NCBI GenBank assembly: GCA_902764705.1
Contig: CACWWZ010000012.1
Span: forward strand, 1-58,800
Reading direction: 5' to 3'
Length of the DNA: 58,800 nt
From: an uncultured Prevotellaceae bacterium
GTDB taxonomy: Bacteria; Bacteroidota; Bacteroidia; Bacteroidales; Bacteroidaceae
The position numbers were made by a program, and so were the translations under genes. Below are positions 39,795 to 49,355 of this stretch, piece by piece (the stretch's first letter is position 1; each line of letters opens with the position of its first letter). The notes beneath the pieces were generated by a model. The model was given only the letters and a program-made list of their open reading frames with translations, made no database searches and had not been told where the DNA came from.

Positions 39795-40901
39795 TTATTC
39801 TTTCACCACTTTGTGGCCGTTAAAGATATAAACACCCTTTGAGAGGCCCTCGAGTGTGGTGGCGTTCTCGCGGATGCGGCGACCGCTCATGTCATAGACA
39901 TTGCCGGCCTTAACGTCGAAGGTGATGGTCTGGATGCCAGAAGCCTCCTCGATGGTCAGCTTACCGTCGACATAGCTGATGTCGTAGTTCTCTGCCTCTG
40001 CATTGCTGGCAACGATGTCGTACTCGCCAGGAACGCTGCTGTCATTTGCCGTGCAGTTGATTTCCGGCTCCGTGATGAGCACGCCCTCAGTCTCGTTGTT
40101 CTTGAAACCGCTATAGGTTACTTCGAAATCAGGCATAGCGTCACCCTGCTGGATGGTATAGCTCTTGGCGGTAATGGTCAGAGGAGCCTTGGTGATGGTC
40201 AGCGTACCGTTCGTCAGATTCTTGATGTCGTTGGTCAGCGTACCCTCGGTAATGACGATGGGGTAGGTGCCTACGGGCGACTCTGAGGTAACGTCGCAGC
40301 TCAGTTCAGGAACTCCAAGGGCTTCACCGTCGGTAACGGTATAAGTCAGCTCGGGAACATCATCGCCATAAACCATTGTCAGATCGTCGGCCTTGATGCT
40401 CACCGATGTCGGCTGAGTTCCATTGACTTGACACTCGCTATCCTCGGGAATAACGGTTTCACCCTCAAATGGTACAAGTTTCATTTTCTCAAGCTTGATG
40501 ACGCCAGATGTGAAATTGTCAGCAGCAACGATTTCTAACGAGATAAATGTGCCGTCAGTTCCTTTAATAAGCTTATCGCTAGTGGTTGAGACCAGAATTG
40601 TTATAACACCGTCTTTTTCACTGGCATCAAGCGAGTGCTTGTTCTTATTGTCATTGCGGACAAGCTCAATATTCAAATCGCCTTCATCCGTGGTTACGCT
40701 CAATCCTTCGGGCAAACGGACGTCCAGCTGTGCCTGCCATACTTGGATGTCAGGATTCTCCATGATAATGTCTATCGTTTTAGTCTGTCCGGGATTAATG
40801 GAGAAATCTTCAATATACAGTTTTGCTGCTTGTGCGTTTATAGCGGCAGGAATAACTGCTGCAGCCAACGCAAATAACTTCAGGTATTTTTTGAACATCA
40901 T
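39795..40901 (-). CDS. Secreted protein with cohesin-like domain, MBG domains and sorting-like end
   Basis: This 368-residue exported protein has a signal peptide (FKKYLKLFALAAAVIPAAINAQA). Residues 25-150 have the cohesin/CBM-like beta-sandwich pattern: GQTKTIDIIMENPD..VWQAQLDVRLPEGL, then DGVITILVST, then FISLEIVAAD and GVIKLEKMKLV. Two MBG-type domains follow (MVYGDDVPELTYTV..., TITAKSYTIQQGDAMPDFEVTYSGF). The end GNVYDMSGRRI...LSKGVYIFNGHKVVK is a Bacteroidota C-terminal sorting-like domain, so a surface location is likely. Cohesin assignment is by pattern only. The gene next to it, four bases upstream, carries a dockerin. Confidence 0.7.
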   Translation of the reverse strand: MMFKKYLKLFALAAAVIPAAINAQAAKLYIEDFSINPGQTKTIDIIMENPDIQVWQAQLDVRLPEGLSVTTDEGDLNIELVRNDNKNKHSLDASEKDGVITILVSTTSDKLIKGTDGTFISLEIVAADNFTSGVIKLEKMKLVPFEGETVIPEDSECQVNGTQPTSVSIKADDLTMVYGDDVPELTYTVTDGEALGVPELSCDVTSESPVGTYPIVITEGTLTNDIKNLTNGTLTITKAPLTITAKSYTIQQGDAMPDFEVTYSGFKNNETEGVLITEPEINCTANDSSVPGEYDIVASNAEAENYDISYVDGKLTIEEASGIQTITFDVKAGNVYDMSGRRIRENATTLEGLSKGVYIFNGHKVVKE

Positions 40902-40905
40902 GATA

Positions 40906-42099
40906 TTATTTATTTAATATTATTTTAACAACAATTGCAAAATCTTCCACGTCAACGATGCCGTCATGATTAAGGTCGGCACTGAGATCCGTCTCAGTCT
41001 TACCCAAAATCATCTTGGCGATGATAGCCACATCGTCCACGTCGACTGTTCCGTCGCCACTGAGGTCGCCGGGAACTACGGGAGTGTCTTGATCCGTTAC
41101 AAGCAGTACATCGGGAGCCGAGGCGCTGACGGTGATGTATGCCGTGTTGGCTGGAATGTACTGCAAGTCGTTTGCCTTGATAAAAGCCAGCGAACCGTCA
41201 GCAGTAGTTCCCAACACACGCATGGTCGTAGGATCGAACGGAACGACATTGGTATGGCCTGGGCCGGCATCAGGATTGCAGAAGTACACACCCGTCAGCA
41301 GGTTGCCGTCAGCAGTGCCGCTGGTGCTGGCACCGACGTTCAGCTTGTTGCTGGCAGCGCTCTGTGAAGAACACTTGATGATGACTGGAGTAGAGGTGGG
41401 CACGCCACCGGTGACTTCACAGATGATTACCTTGCCGGTAGCTTCATTAATCTTGCTGACATACCATGCTGACATGCCCTCAGACAGGAAGGTGAAGGGG
41501 AAGGCGGCGTAGAACGTCTGGTAGTAGCCATCGCTAGCAACAATATTGGGCTGCAAGCCGAAGTAGAAACCCTCAGCGTCTTTTACAGGATTGATGTTCC
41601 AGTCGAGATATTTTCCACCTTGATAGCTTGGTGAGATGTTCGTCACTAAATGACCATTATTCAAATATTCTTCTTGTTCTTCTGGTGAAAGCCATGGAAC
41701 CATATCGTAATTGATGACTTGGTCAGCCAGATACTTGGTCATACCGGCTTTGCTCGCATAGCACCAATATTTGCCGTCCATTTCTTCAATATTTACCTCG
41801 TAGGAGATGATAGAATAGCTGCCTGTTCCCTGGCTCTGGAAGTCATAGCCGGTATTCATCTTCTTGATATAGATAATTGTGGCAGGGTCTGAGACGACAT
41901 TCTCGAAACCGGCTTTAGTACGCAGTGCTTCCATATCAGCTTCAGTGGTTGATAAGTTCACACTTCCTCGGTTGTCGATAATTCTGATATAACGGCCTTG
42001 CTCCGAGCTCTGTGCACGATAGTAGCCGTTGCCGTTCAACTGGGCGTAGGCCGACAGCGTGCAGACGGCTGCGAATAAAAGAGTAGTGATTCTGTTCAT
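40906..42099 (-). CDS. Secreted protein with C-terminal type I dockerin
   Basis: This 397-residue exported protein has a signal peptide (NRITTLLFAAVCTLSAYAQ). The last 55 residues hold two calcium-binding F-hand repeats, DLSGDGTVDVDDVAIIAKMILG and DLNHDGIVDVEDFAIVVKIILN, with Asp/Ser/Asn at positions 1, 3, 5, 9 and 12 as in dockerin I. I do not recognise residues 20-340. They look like a beta-rich extracellular protein (YYRAQSSEQGRYIRIIDNRG). No catalytic motif was seen. It is co-transcribed with the cohesin-like gene, which suggests the two proteins bind each other. Confidence 0.8.
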   Translation of the reverse strand: MNRITTLLFAAVCTLSAYAQLNGNGYYRAQSSEQGRYIRIIDNRGSVNLSTTEADMEALRTKAGFENVVSDPATIIYIKKMNTGYDFQSQGTGSYSIISYEVNIEEMDGKYWCYASKAGMTKYLADQVINYDMVPWLSPEEQEEYLNNGHLVTNISPSYQGGKYLDWNINPVKDAEGFYFGLQPNIVASDGYYQTFYAAFPFTFLSEGMSAWYVSKINEATGKVIICEVTGGVPTSTPVIIKCSSQSAASNKLNVGASTSGTADGNLLTGVYFCNPDAGPGHTNVVPFDPTTMRVLGTTADGSLAFIKANDLQYIPANTAYITVSASAPDVLLVTDQDTPVVPGDLSGDGTVDVDDVAIIAKMILGKTETDLSADLNHDGIVDVEDFAIVVKIILNK

Positions 42100-42120
42100 A
42101 GTAATTGTGGTTATTAAAGG

Positions 42121-42166
42121 AGTCTGACTCTTACCATACCGCTTGGGTATGGATAGGAGCCAGACT
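42121..42166 (-). terminator. Imperfect hairpin between the ompA-type gene and the dockerin gene
   Basis: Left AGTCTGACTCTTACCATACC and right GGGTATGGATAGGAGCCAGACT form a long stem with a few mismatches around GCTT. Only a weak U-rich tail follows on the minus strand, so partial read-through is possible. Confidence 0.6.
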
Positions 42167-42202
42167 CAATAATGGTTTAAACCTCAAAAAGCATTCCGTA
42201 GT

Positions 42203-43363
42203 TTACTCTGCGATACAGATTGTTACACGGTTCAGGTCGTTCTCAGCGAACGGCTGTACACGTGATCCCTTAGAATCGTAAGAGATACGGTCAGCAGAGA
42301 TGTTGTACTGGTTCATCAGAGCCTTCACAACAACGTCAGCACGCTGAGCGGCCAGACGGTCGTTGATGCGGTTGTTACCAGTGCCGGCATCAGCATAACC
42401 TGTAACTTCTACCTTGGCGTTGGGGTTCTGGTTCAGATAGTCAGCAATGTCCTTGATCTTCTCTGCCTCGGTTTCGCTAACCTTGTAAGAGTTAATCTTG
42501 AAGAAGATATCGCGACGAATCTTCTCAATGGGCTTTACTTCTACTTTAGCGGGAACCTCTACGATCTTCTCAACAACCTTCTCCACATAGCGAATCTCAG
42601 GCTCGGGAGCAGGGATGAACTTCTCAGTATAGGTCTTGCCGAGGTTGATCTTCACACCAGCGAGGGCGTTGAAGTACCAGTCAGCATTGTCAGCTTTCTT
42701 TGAGTTGTACTTATCGCTCAGGATGTTGGCATTAGCCTCGATGTTGATGCTCACCTTGTCGGATACGCGGAAATCAAAGATTAGACCACCCTTACCAAAG
42801 ACATTCACCTTAGAACCGTCCCACAGATAATCCATGTTCTGGCGAGAGTCATAGACAAAGTTGTTGTTTGCACGGCCAATGTAGCTAATGTAACGCTGGT
42901 AAACATCCTGTGCGTCATCGTTGCCGAAAGCAATGTTGGCACCACCGCCTACAAAGGCATAGAGGTTGAATACGCGCTTGGGGTTAAAGCCGCAAACCAG
43001 ATTAGACAAGTTGAAATTCAACTCCAATGCAGGAGCTACATACTTGTAAGCCCACTTGTCGTTGAAGTCAGCATTAATACCATATTGATCGCCTTTCAGC
43101 TCAATAGCACCCTTGCTCTGCCAAGCATTCACTGCGAGACGCAGACCAACAACCTTTGTAAAGTTGTAACCAAGGGCAACCTGTGCGGTCGGAGAGAACA
43201 AGTCGCTAAACGAAGTCTCACCCAAGGTGTACTGTCCACCGCCCTGAAGCATCAAATACCAGTGGGGCTGGAACACATATTCTGTAGTGCCTTTCTGCTC
43301 GGCCTGGGCAGATGCTGAAAGCACGCCCAGGAAAAGCAGAAGTGACATAATCATTTTCTTCAT
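42203..43363 (-). CDS. OmpA-family outer-membrane protein
   Basis: This 386-residue protein links the outer membrane to peptidoglycan. A signal peptide (KKMIMSLLLFLGVLSASAQA) is followed by an N-terminal beta-barrel (about 30-240: WYLMLQGGGQYTLGE, VALGYNFTKVVGLRL, VFNLYAFVGGGANIAFG). A Val/Glu/Pro linker (EIRYVEKVVEKIVEVPAKVEV) leads to the OmpA domain: IFFKINSYKVSETEAEKI, VEVTGYADAGTGNNRINDRLAAQRADVV with the Asp and Arg residues that hold diaminopimelate. It lies 28 bases after the coiled-coil lipoprotein gene and is likely highly expressed with it. Confidence 0.93.
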   Translation of the reverse strand: MKKMIMSLLLFLGVLSASAQAEQKGTTEYVFQPHWYLMLQGGGQYTLGETSFSDLFSPTAQVALGYNFTKVVGLRLAVNAWQSKGAIELKGDQYGINADFNDKWAYKYVAPALELNFNLSNLVCGFNPKRVFNLYAFVGGGANIAFGNDDAQDVYQRYISYIGRANNNFVYDSRQNMDYLWDGSKVNVFGKGGLIFDFRVSDKVSINIEANANILSDKYNSKKADNADWYFNALAGVKINLGKTYTEKFIPAPEPEIRYVEKVVEKIVEVPAKVEVKPIEKIRRDIFFKINSYKVSETEAEKIKDIADYLNQNPNAKVEVTGYADAGTGNNRINDRLAAQRADVVVKALMNQYNISADRISYDSKGSRVQPFAENDLNRVTICIAE

Positions 43364-43391
43364 GTTCTTATTCCTTTAAATATTGTTAGAT

Positions 43392-45974
43392 TTAGAACTG
43401 TACATAGAACTTCTTAGTGGTAACCTTACCATGATAGTCAACAGCACTGTAGCTGATCTCGTAGATATAACCAGCCTGACCATTCAGAGTGCAAGACTTC
43501 TCAGAATCGATAACCTTCTTCATGTTCTCGCCATTAGCAGCCTGACCAACGCTAGCAGCAGCCTCAGTACCGTCAGCATTCCAAACGTCTGTTACTGCTA
43601 CGAACTTCTTGTAGGCAGGAGCCAGCAACTCAAGTGAGTAAGAAGTGGGATACAGAGTCAGAGAACCGCTAGCCTTAGTAGGATTATACTTAGAGCGAGA
43701 CAGCAGACGAGCATTGTCACCAGTCTTAGCAATCAGAATAGGCTGCAGAGCTGCGTTAGGAGCCTTGCTGAAGAATGAGTTCAGCTTGTTGTAAGCACGA
43801 GAAATCAGCTTGTTCAGCTCAGACTTGACATCGGTGAGGGCATCACTGATGGTGGTGCTAAGATCACCAATAGCAATAACATCGTTCAGCAGATCAGCCA
43901 GCGGGCTGGTAGAGCCATAACGGGCGTTAATCTGGTCGGCAACATACTTGATAGTATTGTACAAGTTAACATCCTCGATATTAAGGGATACACTTTCAAT
44001 CATGTTCCAATTCACAGTCTGCCATTGACCAAGGTCAAGGTTGTATACCCAAGGATCTGTCTCGTCCTTCATGTAGTACCTATAATGACCGTCAGTTACC
44101 AGGATGTAAAGATCATTACCATCTGCGTCTTTCAAAGTTCCCTGAATGGTGACTGTTACATTCGGATTGGTAGGATCGATGACAATGTCCTTGATGATGA
44201 TATTAGGATCATACTTCGAGAAGTCAGGCAAATTGAGCTTGAGCTTGTCGCTAATCTTATCGATAATCTGACCAGCTATTTCTTGAAGCTTATCCTCACC
44301 AGGCAGGTTAGCGTTGAAGTCCTTCAGGAAAGCGTATGACAGCGGCTTGATAGCGGTTGTTGCCAAACCATACTCAGAGAATACGTTGTGAGTGGTACCC
44401 TCGGTGGCATCCGTCCAAGAAGCCTTTACACCATAAGCAGGCATCACATCCTTCACGCTGTTCATCAGAGCAGCACCAAAGGTGAGCACGCTGGCCTTAT
44501 CCTTATTCTTAATAACGTCCTTAGCCTCGTCCTCGAGAGTAGTGTAGTCAATCTTCATCTTAGCAGCATCGATGTCGCCTACAGCCAAAGTAGCCTTAGC
44601 CTCATAGAAACCGTTGTCAGCGCTACGTGTGTAACCGAAGGTTAACTCGCGGTCTGAGTAAGCCAGTGGGCTCAGCTTGATAGGAGAAGCGGTACCCTTG
44701 CTGGTCTCCATGTCTAATGTGACACCCACGAAGTCTACAGTGTTGGGGTTGACAGTCAGATAGAGTGTACCGGCATTGCCCTCTTCAGCGCCATCAACCT
44801 GGCTGACAAAGCGGCCTGCGGGGATAGTGGTCTGATCAAAACCACCCATTACCTCCATGTTACGTGCAGTAAATGCCATCGAAGCATCAACCAAGTCTTC
44901 TGTATTAGTCTTAACGGGGAACTTAACAGCTTTAGTGGTCTCACCATAGTAAGCAGCGAGAATCTGTGAACGAACGTCGAGCGGAGTGTTGAAGTAGCCA
45001 ATGACGGGGCTCTCAGTACCCTGGATAACGATACCGGTAATCATCTTCTTCAGAACGTCGTTCTTGAGATTCTCAACAGTAGTCTCCAGTTTGGTAAGTC
45101 TCTCATCGAGATCCTTCAAAGCTTTTTCGATTTCTGCAATCTTCTTGTCGTTCTTCTCTACATAGTCCTTGAAGTCTTTCTCCAAGTCAGTGATTCTCTG
45201 CTCGTTGTCCTTAGCCAAATCCCAAGCGTCCTGTGCCAGGTTCTGTGCTTTGGTAATGAGATTAATAAGCTCCTGACGTACAGTCTCCAACTCACTGTGT
45301 GTGACATAGTCTTTCAGGTCAGGATAATCAATCTTGATATTCTCAATAAGGTTGTAGAGATTCTTGATGTCTTCTGTGTTGAAGTTAACCTGAGTGTTAA
45401 GAGTGGTGTAGAGAGTATACAGGTCTGCAGCCTTCTTCTCAACGGCTGTCAGTCTTTCATCCAATTCGATATACTTCTTCTGCAGGTCTTCAATAGCTTT
45501 CTTGAGCTCTTCAATGTCAGCCTTGTTGGCCTCAGCTAATTCCAAAGCCTTGTCGCCAAGGGTCTGAACGTTGATGATCAGCTGGTTCAGAGTGTTCAGC
45601 TGCTGAGCAACAGTGCCCTTGCTTAAATCAATATCACCCAGGGTGTTGTTGATGTTAGTAATGGCCTGATTCAAAAGAGCGATTGCAGTGTTGTAGTTGT
45701 CAATCGTTACGTAAGTCTTAGAAGCCTCGTCCTTAGTAAGGTAATCCTTCAGAGCTTCCTGCAAATTGCACTCACAGCTTTTGAGAGTCTTTACGTAAGC
45801 CTCAAGAGCGTCAACCTGCTGCTGAAGAGCCTCGCGAAGGGTGATCTCTTTGTTCAGGCGTGCTTTGACATCGTCATAAGCCGAATCGTCGTAGTCTTTA
45901 CAAGCTACGAAACTACTCATGCTAAACACTGCCAGTGCAAACATGAGGAATCCACGAATAATTTTCTTGTTCAT
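43392..45974 (-). CDS. Large coiled-coil surface lipoprotein
   Basis: This 860-residue lipoprotein has a lipobox SSFVAC, with Cys at 25. Residues 35-320 are long coiled coils rich in Leu, Lys, Glu and Asn (LNKEITLREALQQQVDALEAYV, EELKKAIEDLQKKYIELDERLTAVEKKAADL, DLEKDFKDYVEKNDKKIAEIEKALKDLDERLTKLE). Residues 330-860 are beta-rich with no catalytic motif, ending YHGKVTTKKFYVQF. A CEC pair sits near 68-70. I do not recognise a named family. The shape suggests a stalk with a C-terminal head, possibly an adhesin or a partner of the OmpA protein downstream. It has a long AT-rich leader. Confidence 0.8.
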   Translation of the reverse strand: MNKKIIRGFLMFALAVFSMSSFVACKDYDDSAYDDVKARLNKEITLREALQQQVDALEAYVKTLKSCECNLQEALKDYLTKDEASKTYVTIDNYNTAIALLNQAITNINNTLGDIDLSKGTVAQQLNTLNQLIINVQTLGDKALELAEANKADIEELKKAIEDLQKKYIELDERLTAVEKKAADLYTLYTTLNTQVNFNTEDIKNLYNLIENIKIDYPDLKDYVTHSELETVRQELINLITKAQNLAQDAWDLAKDNEQRITDLEKDFKDYVEKNDKKIAEIEKALKDLDERLTKLETTVENLKNDVLKKMITGIVIQGTESPVIGYFNTPLDVRSQILAAYYGETTKAVKFPVKTNTEDLVDASMAFTARNMEVMGGFDQTTIPAGRFVSQVDGAEEGNAGTLYLTVNPNTVDFVGVTLDMETSKGTASPIKLSPLAYSDRELTFGYTRSADNGFYEAKATLAVGDIDAAKMKIDYTTLEDEAKDVIKNKDKASVLTFGAALMNSVKDVMPAYGVKASWTDATEGTTHNVFSEYGLATTAIKPLSYAFLKDFNANLPGEDKLQEIAGQIIDKISDKLKLNLPDFSKYDPNIIIKDIVIDPTNPNVTVTIQGTLKDADGNDLYILVTDGHYRYYMKDETDPWVYNLDLGQWQTVNWNMIESVSLNIEDVNLYNTIKYVADQINARYGSTSPLADLLNDVIAIGDLSTTISDALTDVKSELNKLISRAYNKLNSFFSKAPNAALQPILIAKTGDNARLLSRSKYNPTKASGSLTLYPTSYSLELLAPAYKKFVAVTDVWNADGTEAAASVGQAANGENMKKVIDSEKSCTLNGQAGYIYEISYSAVDYHGKVTTKKFYVQF

Positions 45975-46095
45975 AAAAAATTAATATTACAATTAAACAT
46001 TTATTATTATTTTCTCTATTATTATATATGCGCAAAGGGTAGGCCGAAACCCACGAATCCCTTATTTTTTTGCGCTATTTAGACCAAATCCGCTG

Positions 46096-46103
46096 CAAAT
46101 TTA
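46096..46103 (-). promoter_or_regulatory. -7 element of the coiled-coil lipoprotein gene
   Basis: TAAATTTG lies on the minus strand at 46103-46096, with CTTG at 46127-46124 as a weak -33 at 20 bp spacing. The implied 5' leader of about 115 bases is long for this window. No known riboswitch was seen in it. Confidence 0.45.
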
Positions 46104-46162
46104 AGTTTTTTTTTCTTATCTTCCAAGAAAAACGTAACTTTTTTGTCAGAAAATGCTTTTTT

Positions 46163-46195
46163 TTTGTTGTTTCTCAGTCTTTTTTAGTATCTTTG
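46163..46195 (+). promoter_or_regulatory. Promoter of the GH2 gene
   Basis: TTTG (46163-46166) and TATCTTTG (46188-46195) are 21 bp apart. The leader to the ATG at 46233 is about 32 bases. It diverges from the coiled-coil lipoprotein promoter. Confidence 0.7.
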
Positions 46196-46232
46196 CGTCA
46201 GAATTGCAAGAAAATAAGACTATAATTAAGAT

Positions 46233-48617
46233 ATGAAACAATTATTCCTACTGTTTGTGTCTGCTCTTGTCATAACGAATGCAACAGCCCGTGAACGTAT
46301 CAACTTCGATAAGGGCTGGCGTTTCTCGTTGGGCGACAATATGGCGTGGTCAACCAATGAGTATGATGACAGCCGCTGGCGATTGTTGGACTTACCACAC
46401 GACTGGGCTATCGAGGGTAGCTTTAGTGCTGATAATCCGTCAGGTGCGGGTGGAGGAGCGTTGCCTGGTGGCGTGGCTTGGTATAGAAAGCACTTTTATG
46501 TGAAGGATGTCGCCAAGTATTTCCTGGAGTTTGACGGTGTATATCAGAATGCCGTCGTATTCGTAAACGGCGAGGTTGTCGACTACCGTCCTTACGGTTA
46601 TAGCTCGTTTGAGATTGACATCACTCGCTATATGCGTTGCGATGGTAATGTCATTGCTGTTCGTGTCGACAATAGCGATCAGCCGAACTCACGTTGGTAT
46701 TCCGGTTGTGGCATCTATCGCCATGTGTGGCTGACGAAGACTGACTATGTGCATGTGAAGCATTGGGGAATGCATGTCCAGACTGATGCCAAGACGGGAG
46801 CCGTCAAAGTGAAGACCGAAGTGGCAGGCAAGGGCTTCAGGATTAACTATAGTGTTTTGAATGGCTCTGGTCAGGAGGTTGCAAGTGGGGCAGGACAGAA
46901 CGCTACAATGTATGTGAATACTGCTACGCTGAAACGTTGGTCGCCTGAGACCCCTAATATATATAAGGTTCGCGCGCGTATATTTAAAAGTGGTACTCTC
47001 GTCGATGAGGTGACTACCACGACAGCGTTCCGCGATTTCCGGTTCGATGCCAAGACGGGTTTCTGGCTCAACGGCAAGAATATGAAACTGAATGGAGTCT
47101 GCGAACACCATGACTTGGGATGTCTGGGAGCCGCTCTTAACGAAGATGCTCTGCACCGCAAGTTGGTAAAACTCAAGGCGATGGGTGTCAATGCCATCCG
47201 TTCCAGCCATAATCCTCCTGCGCCAGAATTGCTGAATATGTGCGACACAATGGGGTTCATCGTCATGGATGAGTCTTTCGACATGTGGCGTCGCCGTAAG
47301 ACGCAGAACGACTATGCCCGTTTCTTCGACAAGTGGCATGAGAAGGACTTGGCGGATATGCTGCTGAGAGACCGTAACCACCCGTGTATTCTGATGTGGT
47401 CGATTGGTAATGAAGTGCTGGAGCAGTGGTCGAGTGCTGAGGCTGACACGCTGACGCTTGAACAGGCAAACCTGGTTCTGAATGCTGGTCATGATGCTTC
47501 GACGCTGGCCAAGGATGGTGAGAAGAGTGTCAATACGATGTTGGCAGAACACCTGTCCGAGATAATACGTCGTTATGATACGACTCGTCCCATTACGGCA
47601 GGCTGTAACGAGCCTTCGCCCGGCAACCACCTCTTCAAGGGTAAAGCCCTCGACCTGATAGGCTTTAACTATCATCATGAGAATATCAAGGATGTGCCCC
47701 AGAATTTCCCTGGTCGTCCATTTATTTTTACGGAGTCAGTGTCGGCTTTACAGACCAACGGCTTCTACCGTATGCCGTCTGACTATATCTATATCGCTCC
47801 GAAAGACTGGCGCGAAACATACAAAGACTCGACCTATATGTGTTCGGCCTACGACAATATGCATGCCCCATGGAGTTCGACGCACGAAGAGATGTGGGAC
47901 GTGGTAAAGCATACACCTTATGTCAGCGGACAGTTCATCTGGACGGGTTTCGACTATCTCGGCGAGCCAACGCCTTACGGATTCCCTGCCCGTAGCAGCT
48001 ATTTTGGTATCATCGATCTGGCAGGACAGCCCAAGGACATCTATTATATGTATCAGAGTGAGTGGACTCATAAACCCGTGCTCTATCTGTTCCCTCACTG
48101 GAACTGGAAAAAGGGACAGGAGATTGATATGTGGTGTTATTACAATCAGGCCGATGAAGTGGAACTCTTTGTAAACGGCAAGAGCCAGGGAGTTCGCCGA
48201 AAGAAAGACAGTCACCAGTATCACGTCTCATGGCGCGTCAAGTTCGAACCTGGTGAAGTGATGGTCGTTGCCCGTAAGAACGGACAGGTCACCCTGCATC
48301 AGAGTATCCATACGGCTGGTGCTCCTCATCATATCCAGCTCGACATTGACTATAAGGGCAAGAACCTGACCTTCGTGCAGGCTACTGTTGTTGACAAGGA
48401 CGGCAACCGCTGTCCGTGGGCTGAGAACGCGCTGCAATTCAAGGGTACTGCCGGTGCTAAGGTCGTTGCTACTGACAATGGATGCCAAACGTCGATGGAG
48501 CGGTTTACGAGTCCTGTTCGAAAGGCATTCTTCGGCCGTTGTATAGCTGTCGTAAAGGGTAGGGGAATGCTGACGGTTGGAGCCGTTGGAATGCCCGAAA
48601 ACAAGATAAAACTATAG
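46233..48617 (+). CDS. GH2 beta-galactosidase
   Basis: This 794-residue exported beta-glycosidase has a signal peptide (KQLFLLFVSALVITNATA). A sugar-binding domain (INFDKGWRFSLGD...LLDLPHDWAIEGSF) and an Ig-like domain follow, then the TIM barrel. The acid/base is E394 in WSIGNEVLE and the nucleophile is E501 in IFTESVSA. FRDFRFDAKTGFWLNGKNMKLNGVCEHHD and IRSSHNPPAPELLNMCD are GH2 signatures. C-terminal Ig-like domains (EVELFVNGKSQGVRR near 640, DUF4982-like) complete it. Galactosidase is most likely. Other beta-linked hexoses or uronides are possible. It stands alone with its own promoter. Confidence 0.92.
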   Translation: MKQLFLLFVSALVITNATARERINFDKGWRFSLGDNMAWSTNEYDDSRWRLLDLPHDWAIEGSFSADNPSGAGGGALPGGVAWYRKHFYVKDVAKYFLEFDGVYQNAVVFVNGEVVDYRPYGYSSFEIDITRYMRCDGNVIAVRVDNSDQPNSRWYSGCGIYRHVWLTKTDYVHVKHWGMHVQTDAKTGAVKVKTEVAGKGFRINYSVLNGSGQEVASGAGQNATMYVNTATLKRWSPETPNIYKVRARIFKSGTLVDEVTTTTAFRDFRFDAKTGFWLNGKNMKLNGVCEHHDLGCLGAALNEDALHRKLVKLKAMGVNAIRSSHNPPAPELLNMCDTMGFIVMDESFDMWRRRKTQNDYARFFDKWHEKDLADMLLRDRNHPCILMWSIGNEVLEQWSSAEADTLTLEQANLVLNAGHDASTLAKDGEKSVNTMLAEHLSEIIRRYDTTRPITAGCNEPSPGNHLFKGKALDLIGFNYHHENIKDVPQNFPGRPFIFTESVSALQTNGFYRMPSDYIYIAPKDWRETYKDSTYMCSAYDNMHAPWSSTHEEMWDVVKHTPYVSGQFIWTGFDYLGEPTPYGFPARSSYFGIIDLAGQPKDIYYMYQSEWTHKPVLYLFPHWNWKKGQEIDMWCYYNQADEVELFVNGKSQGVRRKKDSHQYHVSWRVKFEPGEVMVVARKNGQVTLHQSIHTAGAPHHIQLDIDYKGKNLTFVQATVVDKDGNRCPWAENALQFKGTAGAKVVATDNGCQTSMERFTSPVRKAFFGRCIAVVKGRGMLTVGAVGMPENKIKL

Positions 48618-48661
48618 TCAAAAGATATTACATTGTACATCGTTAAATAGTACATAACATC

Positions 48662-49282
48662 ATGCATATTGCTATAGCAGGAAACATAGGAAGCGGCAAA
48701 TCGACACTTACGAAGATGCTTGCCAAGCACTACGGATGGGAACCGCGATATGAAGCTGTCGAGCATAATCCCTATCTCGAGGATTATTATCGGGATATCC
48801 ACCGTTGGTCGTTTAATCTGGAGGTTTACTTCCTAAAGGAACGTTTCCGCGACCTATTGACGATTGCCGAGGCAGATCATACTATTATTCAGGACCGAAC
48901 CATTTACGAGGGTGTCTATGTGTTCATGCAGAACAACAAAGCGATGGGAAATCTCTCTGAACGAGATTACCAGACTTACATGGAACTTTTCGAACAAATG
49001 ATGTCAATGGTTCGTGTTCCCGACCTCATGATTTATCTGCGGGCTTCTGTACCTCATTTGGTGGGCAATATTCAGAAACGGGGCCGAGATTACGAGCAAA
49101 CCATTCAACTCGAATACCTGCAGAATCTGAATGAACGCTACGAGGATTTCATCTATCACAAATATCCTGGTCAGGTCATGACCATCGAGAAAGACAATCT
49201 CGATTTTCTCAATCAGTCAAAGGACTTCGCGCAGATAGTCGATCGTATCGACCGTACCCTCTTCGGACTCTTTGAACTTTGA
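48662..49282 (+). CDS. Deoxynucleoside kinase (first of two copies)
   Basis: This 206-residue cytoplasmic salvage enzyme phosphorylates deoxynucleosides with ATP. The P-loop GNIGSGKST is at residues 8-16, the substrate-side EAVEHNPYL at 31-39, and the DRT triplet at 78-80 (IIQDRTIYE). A lid RGRDYEQ is near 140. It is close in sequence and equal in length to the next gene. The changes EAVEHN versus EPVDNN in the substrate pocket suggest different preferences (purine versus pyrimidine, or dA versus dG), as in the split dAK/dGK pair of lactobacilli. The stop codon lies in a word repeat. Confidence 0.88.
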   Translation: MHIAIAGNIGSGKSTLTKMLAKHYGWEPRYEAVEHNPYLEDYYRDIHRWSFNLEVYFLKERFRDLLTIAEADHTIIQDRTIYEGVYVFMQNNKAMGNLSERDYQTYMELFEQMMSMVRVPDLMIYLRASVPHLVGNIQKRGRDYEQTIQLEYLQNLNERYEDFIYHKYPGQVMTIEKDNLDFLNQSKDFAQIVDRIDRTLFGLFEL

Positions 49283-49350
49283 ATATTGAACTTTGAACTT
49301 TATGATTACTTCGTTAACTCCTTTAACTTCTAAACTTCTTTAACTTCTCA
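49271..49350. repeat. 7-9 bp word repeats between the two kinase genes
   Basis: TTTGAAC/TTTGAAT words at 49271-49302 include the stop codon of the first kinase. TTTAACTTC/TAAACTTC words fill 49313-49350 just before the second kinase start. Confidence 0.75.
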
Positions 49351-49355
49351 TCATT

